Below the pieces are notes generated by a model that worked only from the letters and a program-made list of their open reading frames with translations, ran no database searches and was not told the origin of the DNA. A DNA stretch of 64,000 nt from Anadara kagoshimensis (Eukaryota > Mollusca > Bivalvia > Arcoida > Arcidae): the NCBI GenBank assembly GCA_021292105.1, contig CM037874.1, forward strand, positions 33,220,185 through 33,284,184, in the 5' to 3' direction. How positions within the stretch are numbered: the first letter of the stretch is position 1; each line of letters begins with the position of its first letter. This document shows positions 11,770 through 24,800 of this stretch, in pieces. Made by a program: the position numbers and the translations under genes.

Positions 11770-12599
11770 AGTAAAAAAAATCGATCAAAGTTTTCTAGAT
11801 GTGCATTAAGCTAAATCCGGTTTTGTTCAGCATTATGCATGCTTGACTGAAACATAAATCTAATTCCATAATTTTATTTACATATGAATTTGTGATAGCT
11901 AGTGTTATCCTATCCAAATATCCGTATTCCCATCAAACTCGATTATTTTATAATATATATTTATGTCAATTTGAAGTGGAACATTTTTGTTTCAGTTGAC
12001 AGTTTCCAGTCGGAAACAACACATATCGTTTCTGAAAAAATTAGCTATATTCACTTTCTATCAATTGGAATATCTGCATGCGTATTCTACATCTATATTA
12101 TTTTGTTTGTATCGCTACCAATCTAAGAAAATTAAAAATTTTAAAAAAATGAATAAAGAATATGATAGAATGGAAACAAAAAAGAACGAAACAAAAGCAA
12201 TTGTGTCTTTTAGTTTGGTTTGGTTTCTTTTGGAGCAAGAGGGGAGAGGTAATATTTTTGCATAACCGATGTAAATAAAGCAAAATGATGAATGTTTGCG
12301 ACGCTCCTTATATATTTTTGAACGGGTCCGGTTAGAATTCAGAAATAATCAACGTCTAACAGTTGTGTTTGAACAAATAATACACGGTTCAGAGTTCATA
12401 TACGACAGAGGCAAAGCAACTGACGAATGATATATTCATCGCACATAAACGACATCTTGTGTATTATTCGGCAATTTACAACGGGTAGACGCTGATTATT
12501 TCTATTCTAACTAGACTAAAATCACAATCATTGAAATAAACAATGCAATTCCGTTTTTCAGGAGTGCATTTTACTGTTTATTTGCAAGAAGTATTGTTG

Positions 12600-12835
12600 A
12601 TAAGTTTGAAGTCTCTTTGTCCAGGATCGCCCTGGATATTTTTAACGTCTCATAGTTCCATGTTCCTTTCACTCAATGTTGATTACACACGTGGCGGGTG
12701 TAGCTAGCTAAATAGAAGGTGCTTATTATTCTGGAGTACCCGGCCTCACTTCCCTAGTGAAAGTTCACGTGTCTAACCTAACGTGTCTACTTCGGGATTG
12801 TAATTTGGACATGGATAAGTAAGTTTGTTTTGATT
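12600..12835 (-). repeat. Family R repeat, near full length
   Basis: Minus orientation copy with 'ggatcgccctggatat', 'cacgtggcgggtgtagc' and 'cctcacttccctagtg' in family order. From 12836 to 14198 the sequence is AT-rich with no recognisable gene or repeat. It probably includes the 3' flank of the triple-VWA gene (an AATAAA on the minus strand lies at 13856-13861). Confidence 0.6.
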
Positions 12836-14198
12836 AATTGAACCAAATCGGCTTTTAGGATAACCTGATTTGTGAATGAAAATTTTGTCACAACCATTGT
12901 TTGCGACACATAATATGACGTCAAAAGGTGAATAAAGGAGAACGTTAGGAAAACGGAAGAACCGTTGTTTTACTACGATTGGCTCTTTCAATGTTTCATA
13001 TGAAAGAAAACATAGGTCATGAAATAATATAATTTTGTTGCATTGCTTTATTATATGGATTTCGGTATGATTACATAAAAGTTATATGTAATAAGCGCTT
13101 TCTTTATTTAGTGATAAAGACAATTTTAATACAATAAAATACATATATTTATGTGATATTTACAACTTAAATTTACAATTTAAATACTAGAATCAAAATC
13201 TAAATGCTGATTTATTTGTTGTCATTAACCATATGTAGATATTTCAAGAAAACCAACATCTTTATCAGTAGGAAATTCTAAAATACACGATAGTTAAGTT
13301 CAAACTCAGAGCTCAAACTCAAACTCACTGCTCGATTTTGTTTTATTTAAAAAATGAAAAGATTAAAAACTGGAAAGGTGAAGCAAATTGCAATTATACT
13401 TCTTCAATCATTTGATTAAAACTCGTCTGTCTATGAAATAAAACTTTGCATTGCTTTAGAAAAATAAATAATATTACCAGATTGAGTAGTCACTTTGTTT
13501 GTGACAGTGAATTATGTTCGATCTTTACATAAATCTAGCAAATATCAATAAAGTTTTCATCTACTTGTGCTTAGTTATAACTAAACATCTCTATCGCATG
13601 TACGATCGAATTAATATATAGGTGTTGAAATAAAATGTTGCTATTATTTAAATGATAGATACTAGCGATATTTAAACTGAAAATGATTTTCTTGGTGACG
13701 TAAATACGTCTTGTGCGTAAAATGGCCATGCGCTTATATTTTAAACATGTAAAAGTTCCATATCTGCAAAGTGCAGAGTTATTCTATGGTAATTGCAGAT
13801 GCGCGCAGTAATTTGCTATTACGACTATGCTACAGTGCCTGACAAAATGTCAAATTTTATTCTAGTTCATTGAATTTTCAAATGGAAATTAATAATATTG
13901 ATTTGCCATCACAACACAGTTACTTTTATAGTATTTAATAACAGTACTTGGTTCATGCTAGCATCAATTCTGATAATGTGTTTTTGTGTTACACATCTGC
14001 ATTTAGAACATCACCATTGTTCTCAAGCATAACTTTCGATTATTATAAATAAGCTATTGAAAAATAATGACCTCAATAATCACGTTCGTAACACAAGGGA
14101 GATGGTTTTCTGCAGATTGTATGAAATTAGGGACTAAGATGAGAGGTAGAAAAATGTCAAGGCAAAACCACACTTGCAATAAGGATAATATCATTATA

Positions 14199-14335
14199 TT
14201 ATGAGTGTTTTGAAGTTGTCCAATCCAACATGTAAAAGCACCTGTTTACAAATTTGAATTCTGTCACTGTCTTTTGACTCACTATGGCAGCTGTAGCTGG
14301 TCCCTGTGCTGATGTTGGCCTCAAGTGATTGTAAG
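14199..14335 (-). CDS. Triple-VWA gene, proposed terminal exon
   Basis: After an AG at 14336-14337 the phase-1 frame stays open for 45 codons to TAA. It gives a tail with several Thr/Ala and one Cys. The acceptor has a weak pyrimidine tract separated by 'aattataataac', and no homologue is recognised. If wrong, the true last exon is elsewhere between 13.0 and 15.2 kb. Confidence 0.35.
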
Positions 14336-17300
14336 CTGTTATTATAATTCTAAAAAGATAAAATATTAAACAAAGTATCAGTTTTCCAATTTACTCAATG
14401 AAATTACTTAACCACTGAATTTTCTAGAAATGGCAATTATAGTGTTATAATTTCAATTACTGTGCCAACAAATTTCAATTCAACTCATCATAGTTTCTTA
14501 AAACACTTCAACAATGTTTTAATGAGTTAAACTCCTGTTGATCCTGCAACATGGTCACAACATGGTCGAAGTGATTGCAGAAAGTACAGGACTTCAACGT
14601 TGTCCTCTTGCAAGGAAGCCTAATGCACGTAAGCTAAACTATATTATTTTCAAACACTCGCACTTTCATAACTTACCCTTAAAACAAATGCGTGTGGGTG
14701 TGATCAACATATTCAAGTGATTGTCCTTTTGTCTATTGTTGGGGGTTAGTCCGTAGCTACAGTACATACAAGTCGTAATTGTAACACTAAGCTAAAGAAT
14801 TAGAACCAAACCGACAGTATATCTTGGTCTATAGGGTGCTATATCTCGAAACTATCTATCTGTCGACAACTTTTCAAATACTAGCTATCCATGCCTCGAC
14901 CATTGTACAGCCGAGCGTCGTCTTCTTTTCGTAAGCTCAGTCTTACAATGTCAGTTATTAGTGAAGTGGCAGATATTGCGACTTTGCAGTGTGCTCAGGA
15001 CAATGTGAAGGGGGCTTCAAGTATTATGGCTGTCGTGGTACGGGCTATCGGATTTTAATGACTCTTCCGAAAGACGCCGTGACTTTCATTTCTAAATGCC
15101 GGTTGCTTGGCAAAAGCACAGCCATTGCCTATTTTTACATTTTTGTCAGACCATGTTTTGAACTACGGCATCCCACACAAGATACGAGGACTTTTCGCAA
15201 TAAAGTTTATTATATAAAACCTACACTCACCGTCACACAGAACGTCGATAAGTTTCTCCCACAATAATGCTAACTGGTCATAATCCGGAACGTGGAAAAA
15301 CGATTGCTTGCTGGGTTCATCCGCCATTAAAACAACTTCTTTCTGTGGATCCTCATTACCAACGTGTACTACATACAGCTCTATACCATGGGTTTTTGCA
15401 CGCTGTGCTTCCTTTAAAGTGCGAGTTGGTTCTTCCAGGTTCCCATCAATTATCATAACTGCCATTTTCTTTGCGCCTTTTCTGCCACCCCTTTCTACAC
15501 TAAACGCGTTTCTCCTCATTTCTCTGAGTATTGTAGAGAAGTCGGTTGCTTCAAGACCATTAAGACCTTCCTTAAGACTAGTCCTATTTGAGTACTTGTT
15601 AAGCTGGAAGCCCATATTGTGCTCTAAACATTCAGCAGACATTAATCCAACTCTTATTTTATCATGACCTATATCGAATTCATTAAAAAGTTTGTTTAAA
15701 AATTCCACTGTCTTCCGGCTGTTCTTTCTGCCAGCATTTAAACTGTCCAACAAAAATATCAAATCCGCAGCTTGGCGTGATCCACAGGCTAAAAGGTAAA
15801 AAGGTACATAATAAAGCATTTAATAAATAAAAAAATAAAACAAGTTTGTTATATCAGTAATGTCACTTATAAACCAAACGAGTTTCAGAAGATTAAAAAA
15901 AAAACCGTTTCTAAAGTATTTCTTGATTAGCGTAAAGATTTAAGAGTTATCTCCCATTCGTCATTTCTGTTCTGTACATGATAGTTATTTTTCAAGTACT
16001 GTAATATCATACCGGTATATCATTTTTGAATTTATAACCATACAATTGTCATATACCATTTTTGAATGTATTACATGGATAAATATAAAAAAAATGTATA
16101 TGACAGTATGAGGAAACTAGTTGATTTTGGTTTTAAATAATCGCAAAAATATTGAGATAATCAGACAATATTCAAGAAATTTCATCAGAAAGAAAAATAA
16201 ATAAATGAACTGAACAGATCTGGTGGATATTAACCACCGAGAAATAATTTTTTGAATTCGTAGTGATCCGTCAGTGCGCTTTTTAGGCCACGCGGTCACA
16301 AATGCCCACTAGTAAAGGTTTAAAAATATATAGGCACTTACATTGGTCAGCTATGGAAAGTTTTGCTTGAGGTGCTGAAATAAAACGGAACAAAATTCTA
16401 TTAAATAAAGTAAAAGTTTAACTGCGTTTTCTTATTCTCTCTTACATGTAGTAGCGTGAAGGAAACTTTTTACTAAAACCATTTTTAAGTTTCAATAAAT
16501 TTGTTGTCGAAAGACGCAGAATCTGCAAGTCATGATCATGGCTTAGCAACACCAATTACAAGGGAAGTTACTTATTTAGGATATCCGCAGAGGTCTTTTG
16601 ATGTAACAATTTCATTTACACCTTTAACGCTAGACAAAATTGTTTCTGTTGTTAACGGCACTTTAAATTGATCATATGAGACCGTGTTACGACAGAACCT
16701 GCTTCCCTTTCTAAAATACGGTATTTCTCCGCTTCCAGGTTAGAGGTGGTCGATTCTACCCTCTCAAAAACAAATATCCACATGATGATCATCCAACCTT
16801 CACTACTTGGTAGCGATGTAGATTTTGTTTTCATCAAACATATGTTAAGATTTCATCACTGCCTGACACTTATAAGATCTAGAGATCTTTAAACATCAAA
16901 AATGGAGAAATTGGAAGTTCAGAATATTTCTTTATCAAGAAAACAGACTTACCACTACAAATTTCTAAAGTATTTTCTGCCAAGATATTCTGGAGTCCGT
17001 CAAAAGAGGATAGCTCATGGAGTAAAGCATCAGGACCAGGTCCAGCAATTGCCCGTATTTCCTCTACGTCATATCCTCTTCCTACTGCTATAGGGATAAC
17101 CTTGATTCCAGAATTACGTGTCTTTGTTGCTTGTTTTTTCGTCCTCTCCTTGTAAATAGATTCCCGGCCTGTCATCAAAATAACGATCTGTGCTACTTCA
17201 CGTCGAGCTACGCTCCGTCGGAAAGTTTTAGTGCGGATGTACCACAATGCTTCATCAATGCGGGATCCACCGGCTGACCTTTGAACTTGACTTAAAACGT

Positions 17301-20300
17301 TGCTGATTTTTTCTGCATTATAATATTCATTTAGGTCAAAGATATTCAGAATTTGATCACTGTACAAAATGGCTGACACTCTTGTCATATCCGGTCCTAG
17401 GTTAAAGTTACTTATAACATCTTTAGCGAAATTGAGTTGTCGGTAGAAATCAGGTGTCGACACGGCGCTTGAAGAATCGAATGCAAAAACAACATCAACT
17501 CGAGCCATCTCACAAACTGAAAGGAACAAAAACAAAATTATCAGTTTGAGCTTTCTCACAAAAAAACAACATAATTTATATATCAACTAAGTCGGTATAG
17601 ATTATTTTTGACTTGATGTTATATTAATATTATGATATCCCTGTATCACCAACTATAATGATGTTGTTTCATTCTCAATTTTGATTACAAACATTGCGGT
17701 TTTATCTCACTCTGCACGCATGAGGTATTAACCTTTCGGAGCATCTCGCCTCATTCTTGCCTGATTGAAGTTCACGTGTTTTACTGTCAGTTTTCAGAAC
17801 ATATTTCACAATTTTTGACAGGTTTTAATTCGGAAAGTTTATAATATGACATACCTCTTCTGGCAACGTCCAGTAATGAGGTTGTTGTTGTCGTCGGCGT
17901 TGTGGTAGTAGCTGAAATGGAAACAATATACATGTACTTTGTAAAACAAAGGCAAAAAAAAGACTATCAGAATGGGGTAAGAATAAAAGGCACACACGAG
18001 CACATGATTAGTACTGGAGACCGAGGTGTAGTGACCGAGTTAAGGTGTCAGCCTTCAGTACCTAAGATGTCTCATCGGTGTGGACCCGAACCAGTCCACC
18101 TCATGTGAAAAGTATGTTTTACGTTATCATTTTTTCTTGCTGAAGGTCTTAAACGGTTGGATCGATACCAGTTTAATGTAATGAGTGGTCTGTGGTGTTC
18201 ACATTGTGGTGAGTGGGTGTATTAGAACTCCGAAGGTCGCAATCTCGATGCACGGGTACAAAGATAAAAAATACTTGCACAAACTAACGCATTACATGAG
18301 CCTGTGTTTAACCATCATTAGACCCCAATTTATATCTAAATAAATGTTGTATGTTTGAATTTCGCTCGGAAAATTTTAGATTCTAGTATGAGAAATTTTG
18401 TTACTTCGCTTACCGAAGGGCGGTGGATTTTTATTATTATTATTTTTTTAGTACACATAAATCTTCGACACCGAATTGGCTTACCATAGCTATAGGCTTA
18501 CGGTTTTCTCACGGCACTTTGATTTTCTCCATCCTACAAGAACTGGCCGTCTTGCTTAAGTGACAGAATCTGGAATGGGATGTAACAGGCCATATCGTTA
18601 CATCCATCTTGGATACCGTAACGTAAATATTTAAATAATGCGTCGTAATGGACGGTATCAAAAGTCAATGTCCATTTGTAGTGGAAAAGAAGTGTTTTTG
18701 TTATTTTCAGGTGTCTATTGTCAGTTTTTCTATTTCTCCAACATTATTGTTACCATTTTAGAAAGTTGACAACAATATTGTCACTTTTCTAACTGCCACA
18801 GTTCTTTTATTAAACTCTTACAAAATCATTGAATATTTCACCTTTCTAAAATTGAAGTTTGATTAATTTTAGGGAAACATGAAAACTACCATACCGGGTA
18901 TGCAATTACAATCTGACAGTGACAACTTACACTTCTGCAAGAAATGAAACTTGACGGCTAATATATTATCGTTCATAGTTTTTCACTTCCAATGTCCAGT
19001 TGTAAAAATATAACAATATACTTACTCGTTGGTGTCGTTGTTGTTGTAGTCGTGGTTGTGGTTGTTTTTGGAGGTGCAACTGTAAATAGATAAGTTAATC
19101 ATCAAAGCAAAATATTCCAGAGGACGCGTTCGTCTGAAGCCTCATATTTTTACTTTGAAAAATCCAAATTGGTTTCATAATTTTTGCATGAAATTATATT
19201 TAATGTGACATAATTCCTGATTAAAATTACATTTTGTTTCTTATATTTTCTGTTCATGGCAAAAATGGAACATGAAGTGTATGGCATAAAAATTAGGTTG
19301 TTTTAATTCTCTGTGCCTAGTTTTCAAAATCGGTAGCTTTATAATTTACATGTCTTTGAAATTTGACATTTTTATTTACAGTTTTTAAACAATAAGATAA
19401 CTAACGTTCAGTACAGACTTGTCGAAAGTCTAACAATAAGCTAGCGAAATATAACGCAATCGGCTCTCCTCTCAACAGCTTTTCGGCAGCTGTTGTCTAG
19501 CTGTCGGCAGCTTTTAGGCAACTAACTATCCATATCTCAGCCAATCGGAAGCCGAGATTCGACTTCTTATAGTTAGCTTTATGTTAAACTTTCGTCAGAT
19601 CTGCACTGTCTGTATTACAAACCTTTACAAGTTCTTACAGCAAGTTCTTTCCTAATTGAATCGAGAGCAGCAAAATTGTTCACATGGAAATAATTTTGGG
19701 TGAAAGGCGGGCTTGCGATCATTTGTAATTCCGATGGATTCGTTTTCGAACCAATTCCAATTGAAAATGCATGGATATTTTGTCGTTTAGCCCTCAAAGC
19801 TTCAAATACTGTCTTCATTCTTTGTGTGGACTTGCCGTCGGTCAACAGAATCGCCACCTTTGCAACTGACGGATCATTTCTCCCGCCATGTTTATGTTTA
19901 AACATACGGGTACGCATGTGCCGTAAGGCCGCTGCAGTACTTGTTAAAAACCCTCGTCTTGGTCTCAAATCTCTGATGGCTGCTAAAAGTTCCTCTTTGT
20001 CATAATAATCATTCAGATTGATTTCAGTATTGACCCATGTACTATAACTCCCGACGCCAACTCTTGTTGTATTTTTGCCGATTTCAAACATTGATGTTAT
20101 ATTCTCTACAAAATTGATCTGTCTCCTTAAGTCTGGAGTCCATATACTGTTTGAGGCGTCCAGTAAAAAGACGATATCTGCTGGTTTGTTTCCGCAATAA
20201 TATTCCAATTCTGAAAAACCAAAGTACATACAATTACATTTATAGGAGTTAAGTAATAGTGTTAAACGTCCCAGCCAAGAATATTTCATTTATATGGAGA

Positions 20301-21818
20301 CGTCGCAAACTACGTGGCAAAACCACCTCGTGATATATAAACTCCGGCCCGTGTATTATTCGGCGATATATCACGGGAAAATGTTGATTATTTCTTAATT
20401 AATGTAATAAAACACCGGCTCAAAATAATGTATTGTTAACTTATTAAAGTCGTAAACTGGAGAAAGTTAAATTACTCCATATAAAGAGGGCTCTAAGTCT
20501 TTGAAATTGAAAAATAAAACAAAAACAATACATTTGAGTTAATTGGGAGGTAAATGGTTTTAAGAAACAAAAAGTGAATGGAGTGGATTAATGGTGTTTT
20601 ATAACGAAGATTCTTTCACTTATATCGAGACAGCCAGTTCCGTGATGGTAAAGAAAAGCCGGGTGCCCGGAGAAAACTAGCAAACGAACTAAAAACTAAT
20701 TAAACGAACTAAAAATCCCCACACTAGTTTCTTCCTTAACGTGATTTAAAGGAATCTTGATCAGTGACCTGGCTCTATAGACCAGTCGGTCATCGAGACC
20801 CCACAAACGATGGTTGATTTATAGTGACTGGCTGATATTCACTGTTTGTTTTCTGTATTATTCAACATACCTCTGTCTATAACGCCATACTGTGCAATCT
20901 GCAAAATAAATATATAAATATTCAATAAAAAACGCATACCAATCCATCTCCAAATCATAGTTCAAAAACCAAAGTTAAAACTTCGAAACTGGCAATTTAA
21001 GTTAAACACGGGAAGTGGAGCCGGGTGCTCTAGAAAGGTATGCACCTCCTATTTATTTAGCTACACTGCCACGTGTGTGTGTTTCAAATCGAGAACGAAG
21101 GGAACATTGCAAATTTTGGGACTACGAAAAAAAACATTATTTACAAAGCTAAATACATATATTTTAAACTTGAAGTAATATTTAAAATAGCATTTTAAAT
21201 GCCTGGATATCTTAACAATTGATAGAATCACAAGATTTCAAATTTGTCAGATTTAAGTTCATGGAATCTTAGTTAAAGAATTATTTTGGAACTCTGGACG
21301 GTCAAGATAACAGTTGCCGTAAGCAAAACAATTTATGCACAAAGATATAACATGATGAAAATTTAAAAAATAACCAAAGAGCTTATTTCCTTTTCTATTG
21401 TCAAGTTTCCTTTTCTATGCAGTAATATACATGTACGGTTTCTTCTTCTTATATGGTGCATTTGTTTTTTTTCAGTTACGGTATTACGCTATGATAAATT
21501 AGCCTGTTTGTAAAAAAAATGTTGTAACATGAATATTGCAAGCCTAGGCTTATCAAAACATTCAAAAAGTTGTATTAATTTTATTCTTAAATTTATACCA
21601 TCATCACAATATCGTTGACAAGTATGATGTCTCTGTATCCAAAATTATCCTGTATATATTTGACATCCCATTTTTTCAACTTCCTTTCATTACACATGTG
21701 CACGTGGCGGTTGTAGCTAACTAAACAGGCGGTACTTCCCTTTCGGAGCATCCGGTCATACTTCCCTGGTGGAATTTCGAAGTTTGCCTGTTTAACTTAC
21801 ATTTGCCAGTTTTAAAAG

Positions 21819-21875
<57 letters not shown>

Positions 21876-24800
21876 TTTGGGCATGGACCGGTATGTTTGT
21901 GTTTGATTGACTTATTGGTCACTTTGAAACATCATGAAATGAAAAGCTATACATGCAATCAAACAGTTCAATAATTAGCCTTTATCATTAGTTACTATAG
22001 ATATTCATACTGGCAATCTATTTTTTTATTTGATTTTTATTTAATTACAATCTTAATCGCACTTTTTATCGAGTTAAAAAGTTAACACTTGTGTTTCTGC
22101 AATAAAGTATGATATTCGTACCGGTCCAATTTTATTTTTTTAAATTTATTATATTTTAATGAAATAAATTATGTCTGGTTCGAAGAATGGATATTGTAAC
22201 AAAATTAAATTACCAATTACACAAAATTTTACCTGTATCTATATTATATTATACAGTACGGACCTATCGAAATTTTAACAGGTAGCTTAAAAATTAAAAA
22301 TAGCACATGGCAGGCCTAATAAAAATGAATCGACGCTCGGCTGTCGAAATCGATATAAAAAACTGTCGAGAGATAGATAGTAACTGTCGAGAAACTATCG
22401 AGATATTGCTAACGAGGTGCCGCAATTAGCCGTCGATTTGGGCACTAATTCGTTATATACATAGTTTAGTGTTAAACCTTCGACAGGTCTGCACCGTAAT
22501 ATAAATAACTCAATGTTAAATGCATTCAACTGTTTCTCTTTACTCTTTTGTTCCCGATAATTTGTTAGCTACAGCTGGTTATTAAAATGCACATGTTTAT
22601 CGTTATTTTAATTTATAACAAAGCTGTGAGGTACGGTACAGAACTGTCGAAAGTTAAACACCGAGTTAACGAATTACTACTGAATCGGATTATAGTAAAA
22701 TAATAGTAAAACAAAAACTATAATTAGTTATATAATTCAAAAGAAAATAATTAAGTTTCAAATAATATAAAAACTGATAAACATTTTTAATTTCAAATAA
22801 TAAAAAAAATTGAAAAATATTTAAGTATAAATACATGTAATAAAAATCGCTTTTGTGCATGATACGAAGTGGACATTTATTAGATTAAACACGAAATCCT
22901 GTATCACAACAACTATAATGCTAAACCAACACCTATTGTCTTTTGCACGTAGGAATAGAGGGAATACTGTTTTTTTTTAAATGTAGGAGTAGAGGGGAGA
23001 CACCGGAAGCTCACATCAACCTATTGTAAGCTATTACTTTTCGGCAGCTCATCTCGTCCAAAGTTAAGCCACATATTTTCGGCAGCTGCTATCTATCTTC
23101 CGGCAGTTTCTCGGCAACTTGGTATCCATATCTCGGCCACTTAGCAGCCGTGTTCGGTTTCATTTTTTTTTAAACTTCCGACAAGTCTGTGTTGTATTTA
23201 ACCTCCCGAACGGTTTTGTTGAGAAATATAGATAATTAAAGTATAGAAAAGACGCCGTACTTTAAAATCAAAATGATAAAATTTCAATGGTCTAATTAAC
23301 GCACGTGTAATCATATACTAGTATATGTATATACAATTTCAAATACAGAACAACGCTGTCATGTGCTACTTTTGAATGTATTATTTCATAAAATTTCAAA
23401 AGTAGCACATGACAATGCACATAAACATGACCAAAATTAGTGCGCTTTAACATGTTTAAGTGACTGTTTTCGAGTTTGAATTTTTTGAGGATTGTAATCA
23501 AATTTCAATTCATTAGTGCCCATTGCCTAGTTTGAATTTTGAGGTTTGCAATAATCGTTTCAAGTGTTCCCCAGAGCTTAGATTCCAAAACAGTTCTGAA
23601 AAAGCAAATGATCCCCATGAAATAGAAAGATTTAAACAATAAACGGCATTTTATGCTGAATGCTTCTTATCACTGTACGAAGTCTATGAACGCTTGTTAT
23701 TCAGAGTGGAGTAGCATAAAGTAATGAGGTTAAACCGTTTTACGTTCCAGTCAAGATCCCTCACTTATATCGAGAATGTCATCATGGTAGAGAAAACCTG
23801 ATTGACTTTAAAACAACATTGATCCTCGGGAGGCGAACTGAAAAGCTAGGCGGCGACGGTGCTGTGATCTACTAGCGCAATTGTTAGTTGTGAAACGGTG
23901 ATGATCTAAAATTGTTGGAATAAATGATTAGGTTAAATGGACGATGGTGGTAGTCAGGTGTGTATTGCAAATTATCTAGCCCAGTAACACACTGGCAAGA
24001 TGAACTAACAGCTATAAAAAATCAAGGGTATTGTCTAGCTGTAATCTCATATATCGTTACAAATTAACGAGCGAGTTTATTACCTAAATCGTTGGAGTAT
24101 TGCCTCATGGAAAAATAATACCCTAATCAAAACGTAATTTGGAATGTTAATTTCATTTTAACATATCTGAAATAGTCAGCGTTTAAGAACATGACAGTGA
24201 GGTAAAAAGTGTGTATTTTTAGTTGTTTTCGCAAAATAAAGAATGGCAAATAGCATTCTTTAGGAAACTGTTCATTATGGTAATGCATTGCAGGATTACA
24301 TGTTGTATACAGTACAGGCCTGTCAAAAGTTTAACACTAAGCTAAAGGATTAGTCCCGAATAAGTAGCCCATTTCGGTCCCCTCGTTACCTATATCTAGG
24401 CAGTTTTTCGGCAGCTGATATCTATCTCTCAATCGGCAGCTTTTCGGTCATGATCACTAGCTATCCATACCTTGACCACTCGATAGCCAAGCTTCGCTTC
24501 CTTTTCGTAAGCTCAGTGATAAATTTTCTACAGACCTGTACTATAATAAACCAATGTGAGTGACATGTCTAATGAATGTATTGGAAGTTATATAGCTCTA
24601 ATCCTGCCAAGTATTAGTCACATTCCATCCGTCAATATCCTGAACATTAAAATGTCGCCATTTTTTATCCATAACCACCTGATTATTATTAACGCGTTTT
24701 AAATAGCTTTTTTTAATCAAAATATCAATTAACGTGTTTTAAATAGGTTTTTTTCAAAATATAAGTTAAACTTGTCTCAAAAACCAACTCTATATTAAGG

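Noticed and set aside
15308-15667. Plus-strand ORFs opposite the VWA exons (also at 19700-20005 and 9318-9614)
   Set aside because: They are antisense shadows of clearly coding exons.
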